A stretch of DNA of 21,747 nt from positions 1 through 21,747 of the forward strand of contig JAGHQL010000269.1 of assembly GCA_020080175.1 (NCBI GenBank), written 5' to 3'. Positions 1 to 8,293 of this stretch are shown here, one piece after another. A model generated the notes under the pieces. The model searched no databases. It saw only the letters and a program-made list of their open reading frames with translations, and was not told the origin of the DNA. Position 1 is the first letter of the stretch; every line of letters starts with the position of its first letter. Made by a program: the position numbers and the translations under genes. The DNA comes from Glutinoglossum americanum. Taxonomy: Eukaryota; Ascomycota; Geoglossomycetes; Geoglossales; Geoglossaceae.

Positions 1-343
1 CCCCTTCCCCACCACCCCGCGCAACCGCCCCCTCCGGCTCCAAGAACGGCTGCGGACTCGCTAGAGAGTTGAACCGGTGCACTTGTTCTATTCAGAACGG
101 TCTCTCTTTTTCACTAAGGGGAGGGCGGAGGGGTAGGGACGTACCGACCACGCGCTCCGGATCCGAATCCGGATCGTCCCGGAGGTACATCGGGTCTTGG
201 GTGTGGAGTTTTGTTTGCTGGGACCGGGACTCGGGAAGGGGGCGGGGTTGGGGGTTCAGGTTTAGTTTTGCGCGGCGGGGGGGGGCTTGGTCTGCCGTGG
301 TGGTGGTGGAGGTGGAGGGGGGGTTGTTGCTGGCGGTTGTCAT
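1..343 (-). CDS. 5' end of an unrecognised gene (partial, runs off left edge)
   Basis: I do not recognise this protein. The first ATG in the frame is at 343-341; upstream the frame stays open to a TGA near 663 but has no ATG. Exon 1 is 343-145 (66 codons plus one base). It ends at a strong GTACGT donor, and the 84-bp intron (144-61) ends in CTCTCTAG. Exon 2 (60-1) stays open to the window edge. The splice joins DPERVV to ASPQPFLEPEGAV with no stop. Without splicing the frame stops at 92. The visible product is a disordered, Pro/Thr/Ser-rich N-terminus with a more acidic stretch (RDDPDSDPE) near the junction. Any domain must lie outside the window. The start, strand and intron are inferences from reading frame and splice consensus. 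The main alternative is that the first 500 bp are all leader DNA. Confidence 0.5.
233..254 (+). other. G-quadruplex-type motif
   Basis: Four G-runs of at least three bases separated by 1-2 bases (GGG AA GGGGG C GGGG TT GGGGG) form a canonical G4 motif on the plus strand. It lies in a G/T-rich stretch (about 200-760) with a further run of nine Gs near 276-285. For the minus-strand gene at the left edge this is the template strand. Confidence 0.5.
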
Positions 344-1742
344 GGGCCTGGATGTGTTTTCTTTTTGTCCTTTTTTGTCGTTTCCTCCGGGGTTGGGTTG
401 GGTGTTGAAGTTGGGAGGGTGGTGGGGAAGAGGGAGCTGGTATGTTGGGTATCGAGGTTCTGTGAGGTTTTTATTTTGGGTCGGAGGTGGGGTGCTATTG
501 GTTCGGTTCAAGATTATGGTGGGTTCCTTTGTGCTGGGGGTTGGGGTCGTGAGGGTTCTGCGGATGAGCTGCCGAGATGAGATGAAATGGCGGAGGTCGT
601 GCGGTGGGGCGCTAGGTATGGGGGTTTGTGGGGATGCCGTTGGGCTTGGTGTGGGGTTTTGTCATGGTGGCTTGGAGGCTGGTGTTGATGTGCTTTGGGG
701 GTTAATTGTATTGTCCTCCTTGATATCGCTCTTCACGACGGTGACGGAGATGGGGGTGGTGCTATCTTGGTTGTGATGGATCGGCGTGGATAGATGCGGT
801 GGAGGAGAGGTGACTAACTGTTGGCTGTCCCCGGCGAGATCAACTCGGAGTAGTCAAATCCGGGTTGATACAATCACCAAGTCATGGAGCTTGCCATCCG
901 TTCTCATGCTCGCTCTATACCGCCTCCAACAATGTGATACCCAGGACAATGGCAAGCCGTACACACTCGTCTCGCTACGCACCTCATGGGAGCCATGTAT
1001 AGAATAAAACCCAAGTTATTATTCTCTAATTACGCCTCTGACTTCCTCTCGCTCTCTTGGAAGCTCAGGTGGTGTAGCTAACGTCACCACAAACCGCAGC
1101 AGGCACACAGCATACATATAGTGACAAAAAAGAGAGCGCGCAACAGGAAGAGCAGAGACAGTATCGAAAAACACCTTTCCGCTTACAAGAAAAACACCTC
1201 GTGGTTTTGAATTATACCCCCCGCCGCCCCCAATTGGTCACGCCCATGTATGGTATCCGGGGTTGGACGAAAAAACAACCTGATGCACGCTAGCCTTGAA
1301 CATCGGATCAAAATAAAATACGTACATGAAGTTGGGTTTCTTGTATGGTGGTCGGTGGAGGTTTGGTACACGGTCGATGCCATTAGCGGGAATTATTCGA
1401 TTTTGTGGGGAAAACAATAGTTGGATTGTTGCTGGGGTTGATAGACTGGGAATAGTTGAAGAAAAAAAGAGGCCGTAACTTGGCAATGGAAACACCGTGT
1501 GTGACGAGGATTGGTAGGTGAGACGTTGGAGAGAGATGAGAGAGAGAGAATTAAGAACCTAGAACATGTAGCCAATATCCCTCTTTCTCTGACGGACGCG
1601 TTCACGCGCCGACTGAAAAGAAAGAATTGAAACGGTCTATCCCAAATGTGTTCCATTTCCCTTCCCTCACTATCCCTAGCCCCTCTGTCGAAGACTGTTC
1701 GCAAATCGCTCTCAAAAAATCTGACAGCAGATGCCGCTAGAC
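344..1742. other. Non-coding interval: leader/promoter of the left gene and 3' flank of utr2
   Basis: I see no supported gene here. From 344 to about 780 the plus strand is strongly G/T-rich, so the minus strand is C/A-rich, which suits a long leader of the left minus-strand gene. From about 1000 the base composition becomes ordinary. An AATAAA hexamer lies at 1003-1008 on the plus strand, but no plus-strand gene ends there. The stretch 1180-1742 directly follows the utr2 stop and is probably its 3' untranslated region. Open frames here are short, rich in rare residues and match no family I know. Confidence 0.5.
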
Positions 1743-3198
1743 CTATAGAATCATCGTGCCCACGACTGCGATGAGACCCGCAAACAAGCTACCCTTAAGT
1801 ATTCGCTCACCCTCGGGCTTGATGGCACCACTCTTGGATCCGGAGCTTCCTTGGTTGAAAGCAGTTGGGTTGGCATTCTTGGTAGGGTTGGCGCCGGATG
1901 AACCATCTGGCTGGTAGCCACCGAAGAGGCCTGGACCACCACCGTTAAGGCCGGGGATATTCGCGATCTCGCTATTTGAGGCACTCGAGGTGGGCAAGTC
2001 GGCAGTCATGTTGACTCCAGTACCGAGGAGAGATTTCAAGACAGTACCCTTGTCGGTGATCTGCACGGCGCCTTCCATCCCGGAAGAATCCGCGTAGATG
2101 TAAGACGTGCTGCCTGACTTGGTTACGTTGCCCGGCGCGTCGTAGCACTGAACCTTCACCTCGTTAACCGTAGCATAGTAGTAACCGTTGCTCTTGATGT
2201 CTGGGCCGCTCCAGTCGATCGGGCCACCAGCCCAAGATATTGTGCCTGCGGCGTTGGAGGCAAGACCACCGGGCCAGATAGAAAGCTGGATACGGGCTGG
2301 TGTTTGCGGGTAGTCATAGCGGTTGGCGGTTGAGTTCCACGTATCGGACTTCTTCTTGGTACGCCCGACCTTACCATCAATTGACCAAGTAATTTGATCT
2401 GGAGTCCAGTCGATTGTGTAGGTGTGGTAATTGTTGAATGTGTCAGTGACCGAAATGTTGCCACCGTTGTTATCTATTTCAACCAAGTGATTAGTAAGGG
2501 CTTATTCTTGCAATCAACCCCTCGTGTTGACGGCTGCATTTCGCTCGGCAACACCAGGCTCGAGACGTACAATTTGTTATTCCTTGGAAGTAGTAGTTTG
2601 TCTGGGCAGATTCCAAATCCACACCAACAAATTCGTAGTCAATTTCGTCCTTGACGTCACTCAAAAGGATAAACGCAGATACCACACCTGCACCTCTGCT
2701 CGTCTTCATCGTGGCTGAGATGCTGCCGTACCACACATAGTGGCTGCTCGCCATCACCGTCCCGACTGTCTTAGGTGCCATTGTCAATAAAACTTGGTCC
2801 TGATAAGCCAACGGTGTTCCATCTACCACCCAATTGGACTTGGTAGCATCCCCGAGGTATTTTGTTTTGTCGGTAATGCCATCGAGACTTGTAAGCTTGT
2901 AGTCGTCCGATTTGCAGACGGGTGCAGGGACGCAGGAATCGAGCGTATTGGAGGAGAGCGGGTCACAACCGCCCAGGCAGTAAGCACCGACACCACATTC
3001 GCCGTACTCTGTATGACAGCATCGTCAACATAGATGTCGCGTGGCACAATCTTTGTCTAATTCCTGGGATTACTTACGGGAGCAACAAGGCAAACTAGAT
3101 GGGCATTTGCTGCCGGTGCTGCATTTAACAGCATCGTAACCCATTGCCACATTGGCTGTCAGAGCGGCAATAGCCGCATAGGACCAAGCTCGAACCAT
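1743..3198 (-). CDS. utr2: Crh/Utr2-type chitin-glucan transglycosylase (GH16, CBM18), GPI-anchored
   Basis: Exons are 3198-3078, 3008-2571 and 2473-1743, giving 429 aa. Introns are 3077-3009 (GTAAGT donor) and 2570-2474 (GTACGT donor, TACTAATC branch). The ATG at 3198 opens a signal peptide (MVRAWSYAAIAALTANVAMG). Next is a cysteine-rich CBM18 chitin-binding module (about residues 26-72) whose core motif CCSQYGEC is completed by the first splice. The GH16 domain follows with the Crh catalytic signature DEIDYEF at 161-167: E162 is the expected nucleophile and E166 the acid/base. A Ser/Gly/Asn-rich stalk leads to a hydrophobic C-terminal GPI signal (GSLFAGLIAVVGTMIL). Crh enzymes link chitin to beta-1,3/1,6-glucan in the cell wall. 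The CBM18 fits Utr2/Crh2 rather than Crh1; the exact paralogue is less certain. All catalytic residues are present. Confidence 0.93.
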
Positions 3199-4461
3199 CC
3201 TGAATATCTTCGATCCCTTTCTCTCTTACCCGAGCCCGAAATTGAGATGGATTCAAAGCGAGCGATAATCGACGCGCAACGAGAAAAGTTTGATGCCGTA
3301 AGCGCGACCCCGATATTAAAAAGCTCTCCTGGGGACTTTGGAGGCGGGATAAGCGTCGAAAGTGAATCAAATAATGGCAATCAGCTCAGTCTCCTTGCGT
3401 AACGAGTGACAAGAAAACCCTCCTTTCGTCCTTGCTGATGAAGGTCGAAGAGAAGAAGAATGGCCGACAATCAAGAACTGGGGTAGGAATGAAGAGTGAT
3501 GGTGGATGGAACCGTAAGATTTAAGACTTGCAATGGTGGGCGGCTTGCGGTCGGGCCGGGCGAATGAAAGAAAGGGGGACAGCGGGAGAAGAAAGGGCAG
3601 CGCCACATAACGAGCAAACGAATGGAATGCCAGTTCGCGGCACACCCAACATCGCCGCTTTCGAGTATTTTCAAAGACCCATTCCGGATCCATCCTAGTC
3701 GGTGCGTTTCCCTTCCCACGACTACACAGGGGATATTTTTAACAAATCAGACGCTTACTGCATCGGACACGATCACACGGCCTCCCATGAGAGTGTTGCA
3801 CTTGCACGAGTACGAGTGTTGTACGTACTCCGACAAACACGCGGGTATCGGAGCCATCTAGCCTGAGGTGTGTGCTGCTATGGATATGGGACGGATAGCG
3901 ACTGAGGAACCACCCTTTGACAAGGTCCCACGACGATAGATTCCCATGCCTCCGATCTTGCGAGATTTGAACAACCATGTCTGGGTGGCTAAACGGGCGA
4001 TGCTCCCCACGTGCGACAGAAAAAGCGGCGAACGATATATTACTTAGCCGGTATCGCAATTTGACGTTTCTAACAACGGCTATTTAACACGCATCTACCG
4101 GGAATGAGTTTCGTAGTGTGTGCTACCTAGCGGTGAGCATTCATGCTTCAAGGTTGTTTCATCGCCCCCCTACATAAATAGCCCCTCCGATTTCAATATT
4201 CTGTTATACAACATGTTTTGAGGAGTGGATTGAAAAGCCCAGGCATCTGACATCATCCGCTTCCTCTCCTGGGTATTGTACAGGTTAGAGCGTGGCTGCG
4301 AATTAACCGCTAGATCGCTATCTGTGAAAAATGGAAGAGGATATGAAACACACATGCAAGTGTTTTGACCTTGGAGTGGAAAGAGAAAGATATTGGACGA
4401 GGCGAGAGCGTTGACCTAGACCCCCAAACGTGCCCTTAATAATAAACTCGAGTCTCAAGAC
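3199..4461. other. Intergenic: utr2 promoter and TIM50 3' flank
   Basis: About 1.26 kb without a recognisable gene. The half nearest utr2 should hold its promoter and leader, and the half nearest 4461 the TIM50 3' untranslated region. A short hairpin-like inverted repeat lies at 3808-3830: arms GAGTACG and CGTACTC, nine-base spacer. A CACGTG hexamer lies near 4011. Short open frames on both strands have no family resemblance. No repeats, tRNA or transposon ends are seen. Confidence 0.5.
3808..3830. repeat. Short inverted repeat (7-bp arms)
   Basis: GAGTACG (3808-3814) and CGTACTC (3824-3830) are exact reverse complements with a nine-base spacer. It lies about 600 bp upstream of the utr2 start. 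It could be a dimeric protein site, or chance. Confidence 0.3.
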
Positions 4462-6134
4462 TCACTTCGCGCTGCCGCCAAAAACACCTGCCAAGCTCTT
4501 CGTCATACCCTTCATCTGCTCTTCTTTTGCCTTTTCCTCCTCGGCCGCCATTTCCTTGAGCCACTTCTCACCATTCTCTCGAATCTCTTTTTCCAATATC
4601 TCGTACTGTCTCTGTCCTCTTTCTCGCACAATGTCTTGCATCATCTTGCCCTGCTCAAACGCCTCGGCTGCGCTCTGTTCCAGTGTGCCGTCTCCGCTCA
4701 CCATGACTGAACCCATAGGTTTAATTCCCAATGCGTTCCCTAGCATCCCCATACCAGATCGCTTTGGTCTCTTTGCGCGCTCCTCGGCGAGCTGTTTCTG
4801 GAATTGAGCGCGGGCGATGGCTTCACGGCGGGCGAACTCAGTAGGGATGTGGCTGCCCTCGAAAGAATTGAGGACGGTACGGACATCGCTGATGCCCATC
4901 GTGGCTATATACTCGAGAAAGGGGATTAAAGAGACAAGCTCTTTGTCGTTGGGCGAGCCGGTGAACTTGGGGATAATGACGGCATTTTCTGGTTGGTATT
5001 TAGCATGAGTGGGATTTGTGTCTAAGAGAATAACTTTTGATAGATCGCGATTTAGATATGATAGATCCTAGTGTGAATTTTGGATGTTAGAAAACCCTTA
5101 GAAGCCCACGGGGGGATTAGACATACTTTGATGTATTCCCCGTCCTTATAACGAGTAGCCTCCCTAAATAGCGGCCACATAACAATCCGGTACGGGTCCA
5201 GCTTCCGAATCACCGGGTCCGCAATCATCATCGGCGTGCTAGTGAATATGACTAGTTCATAGTATTGACTTAAGTATCGCAGGAAGTAGTCTACACCTGG
5301 CCGCTTTGCCATGCGCCAACCATGCTCTCGCGTCCACTCGCTGTGTAGTAATAAGTTTTCTAGACTCAATACCAAAGTATAAGGCCGTTCCCATGCTGGG
5401 TCCGGGTCCGGAAGAAGCTTTGGGAAAGCGGGTTCGTTGTAGTAGTCTAATGATTCGTGTAATCTGGCCTTCGCACGATTGTAGAAGAGGCCTAGACCCC
5501 ACCCGGATGGAGTATCCGGATGGGACTGTTCCTCTTCAGCCGTTTCCCAATCTCGGCCAAGGTATATGGCACCGGCAACGGAGAAAAAGACGAAGCCAGC
5601 ATACATGAAATTGGCGACACGGTTTCTTCGCCGCTCTACCGAAGATATATATGCGGACTTGGGGAGATCGCTACCACCTTTTCCACCAGAAGCGCCAGTG
5701 ATTGAAAGATCTGATGTGGTCGACGACTTTGAAGACGAGGTCGAGCCAGTAGTCTCATAATCAAGAGTCGAGGGGATCCCTTTAGTGAGATCAGGAAGCT
5801 GTTGGGTTTCGCCAGGTGTGGCTGGCGGTGGCGCCTGGGTTCCGTCCTGTTCATCCAGCTCCTCTGGACGATCACCGTTCGTTCCTTTCGGGGAGGTTCC
5901 ACTATCCACGCCTCTAGCTCCGACCGTCCGCCGCCCCGTCATTGGCCTCTGTGATGCACCAGGAAGTGTGTTATAATCAATCGGCCTTCTCTGGCCGGGT
6001 CGGTTTGCGTTATCTTTTGCAAACCCCCGGACGCATTGTGAGGCAGCTATTCGAGGTACGATTGACGACACATGTTGAAGTGTGGGTGGTGCAGAATAGG
6101 ATTTGAAAGCCCGAGCAGCCACTCGGGACAGCAT
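4462..6134 (-). CDS. TIM50: Mitochondrial import inner membrane translocase subunit Tim50
   Basis: Exons are 6134-5127 and 5067-4462 (537 aa). The 59-bp intron 5126-5068 has donor GTATGT, a CTAAC branch and acceptor CACTAG. The splice joins DGEYIK to [12 protein letters not shown], a continuous FCP1-like core. The start at 6134 gives a typical matrix-targeting presequence ([14 protein letters not shown]). A disordered Gly/Ser/Pro stretch follows, then one transmembrane helix (about 173-193, [21 protein letters not shown] region) and the FCP1/HAD-like intermembrane-space domain (about 250-395). The C-terminal tail is charged and coiled-coil-like. Tim50 receives presequences from TOM and hands them to Tim23. 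The HAD catalytic DxDx(T/V) is replaced by S257-L-E259-N, so no phosphatase activity is expected. An in-frame ATG at 6236 could add 34 residues. Confidence 0.95.
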
Positions 6135-6676
6135 TGTTTGTGACTCAAGCTCGCTGACAGCTCTGCAAGAGTTGAGGCCTGGATTCTTGCGCTTGATGCT
6201 GATTTGTAGTTGACTCTGGATAGTTCGAAATTTCATACTGTTGCCAAGATGGACTTTCGGATAGCGGAGTGAGCCACTAGTGCAGAAACTTGCATACCTC
6301 CGCAAACTTTTCTCTTTTTTTATCAAAAGTTTTATAACACCTAGAAGAATGAAATTTGACTCAACGTCCACAAGCTCCTATGTGCGTGGGGTTGTATTAA
6401 CTAGGGAGATCAAGTCGCATTTAAGAACAGACAGCTAGGTCCACCCCTCAGGAGTAGGATCAATCGGCTGCTTGTTCCGTTGATGTGATACATTTTGTGC
6501 AGCCTCTATCCTGTTACCTGTGCATGCTCAAAATTTGGCTAGCAGCTCGGGCGAAGGTGGGGGTGATGAGAGTAATAACGTTTGTGGCACCCACCGCGGG
6601 AATTATGTAGATGTATTCTGGTAACTAGTCTTGAAATGGCAACCCGCTTCTATCGTACAAGAGAAATCATGCCATG
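6135..6676. other. Intergenic: TIM50 promoter/leader and RPN11 3' flank
   Basis: 542 bp between two minus-strand genes. The TIM50 frame remains open upstream to about 6371, including an in-frame ATG at 6236, so this part is leader or an N-terminal extension. The rest is presumed RPN11 3' untranslated region. Nothing else is recognised. Confidence 0.5.
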
Positions 6677-7929
6677 TCACAGCTCTTCCTCGTCGTCAAC
6701 ATCCATAGAATTAGTGTTATGCCCGTTGGTAACTCCATCAGTCGACTTAGCCATGGAAGCTTCTTTGTCCATCATCTGCCGCGAGACGGACACAATATTG
6801 TCCTCAATCAGCCGTTGGCCGACATCTTCAAGGTCTATAGAGTCGGGCCGGGTTAGTACGGGCTCTTCACTACGAATATTTTAGAGGCCACATACGCTTC
6901 TTTGGATCCAATTTTCCCACATATCTTGTTTTCAATTGCTCCTTTGTCAACTCCGTTTCCTCTTTAACCCTCTTTTCATAGCCTTCTGCAAGCCCCACAA
7001 GCCGTTTCAACCTCTCAACATTCTTGCTACCCTCCTCTCTAAAATCGTCCATTTGTAGCGCCTCCGTCCAAACATGTTTATGTAGATTCATTAGCATATT
7101 CTCCTCGAGCCCGGTTTTTCGGTAGTTGATTCCGATACTGTAGTAATGCCTATTCAGACCATGTATAAGGGCTTGAATCGAGGGTTTGTTGAGATGACCT
7201 AAATTTGATGTCGTTTGTCGTGGTTCTTGTCCTAATATGGCGGTTTGGGGGTTGATGAGGCGGAATGCGTCAATAACGACTTTGCCTTTGACGGACTGAA
7301 TCGGATCAATGACTACGGCAACTGCACGAGGTGTAAGGCGCTCGAAAGATTGCTGGGTATTGATGTCAACTGAGGAGAGCCAGCAGCCAAACCCGGGATG
7401 AGAGTGATACCAGCCGACGACTGGGTCCGGCCTGAAGGTAGAGCGTAATTTAGAACTTAATAGGGAACAGATGCTAGAATACGATAGAATAACCACATAC
7501 CTCCCAGTTTGTCTGAGCATATCCATCATCTTCGTTTGGAACACAGGATCAACCGCCTCAACGCTCACGCCCGTCCCACTCTGTGGCATGGCAAATACAT
7601 CCACCACCCGAACAGTGTAATCATCCACAAATTCACCCAGCATTAGCCCCATAACTTCCATCGGAACGCCAGCACGGCCATGCCGTAGCATCTTCAGAAG
7701 CGCGAGGGACGAAATATAGATGGTCTCAGAGTTATCGATGAGATTGGTGTCCTATCAAAAAATATATCCTAGCTTAGCTCAATCTACCACGCAAAACCTG
7801 CGCCATATATCCATGGGTAACTCCTTAAACCTTCACTAAGTTAAGGCCCCATAGGCTTACCTGGCCGGTTGCACTTGTCATGCTTGACATATTGCCAGCT
7901 GCTTGTATCATACGATTTAATCGTTCCAT
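6677..7929 (-). CDS. RPN11: 26S proteasome lid deubiquitinase Rpn11 (JAMM metalloprotease)
   Basis: Exons are 7929-7861, 7751-7501, 7431-6896 and 6834-6677 (337 aa). Introns are 109, 69 and 61 bp with donors GTAAGC, GTATGT and GTATGT. The start [12 protein letters not shown] matches fungal Rpn11. The MPN+ domain has [11 protein letters not shown] and the complete JAMM zinc motif: H116-S-H118 followed by D129 in [14 protein letters not shown]. The C-terminal lid-assembly helices end DPKKHLEDVG...MDVDDEEEL. Histidine in DPKKH is created across the last splice. Rpn11 removes ubiquitin chains as substrates enter the proteasome. The second intron (7500-7432) is 69 nt and free of in-frame stops, so retention would insert 23 residues just before the active site. 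The gene diverges from RPD3 across a 364-bp promoter. Confidence 0.96.
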
Positions 7930-8293
7930 TTGCTGTCTGCGCACCTTACTGGCAGGTCTAGGTGAATATACGAGAATAAAAGGTTTGTTATTATAGGAGG
8001 TGCGGTGAAGGCGTGAGAAGGGAGCTCAGGGTTCAACAAACAGGCGACTGTATTTTCGACGTCCACGCGGTAAGGGTAGTAAGAACAGCGAAGAGCCGCT
8101 TCACGTGAAGCATCATGCGCTAACAGAGACGAGTAAAGGCCGGCTCTGGAAGGAGCTAGCGCCTGTATCCCGATTCTGTCTTGGCCCGACATTCTGCTAT
8201 TCTCTGCACTGAAACTCAGGTCTACAATTCGGATCGCAACTATCTAGATTACAATCGTCCCGTTCACAATCATTCTTCACTCACATCTCCAGC
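7930..8293. promoter_or_regulatory. Bidirectional RPN11-RPD3 promoter
   Basis: The 364 bp between the ATGs of RPN11 (minus, 7929) and RPD3 (plus, 8294) must carry both promoters and both leaders. A perfect 14-bp palindrome with a CACGTG core sits near the middle. I found no copy of the yeast Rpn4 proteasome element GGTGGCAAA on either strand. A 91-codon ATG-initiated minus-strand frame (8192-7917) fills most of the RPN11 side and overlaps the RPN11 start codon in another frame. Co-regulation of the two genes is inference. Confidence 0.7.
8098..8111. promoter_or_regulatory. 14-bp palindrome with TCACGTGA core (candidate bHLH/Cbf1-type site)
   Basis: GCTTCACGTGAAGC equals its own reverse complement over all 14 bases. 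The centre is about 175 bp from the RPN11 ATG and 190 bp from the RPD3 ATG. TCACGTGA is the known preferred site of Cbf1-like bHLH homodimers. Which factor binds here is inference. Confidence 0.55.

Noticed and set aside
69-776. Long plus-strand open frame of 235 codons
   Set aside because: It begins at TTG, not ATG, is dominated by Gly/Val/Trp from the G/T-rich strand and lies antisense to a better-supported spliced gene start.
786-1007. Plus-strand frame followed closely by AATAAA
   Set aside because: No recognisable domain, no splice partner, and it lies in the long interval between two minus-strand genes.
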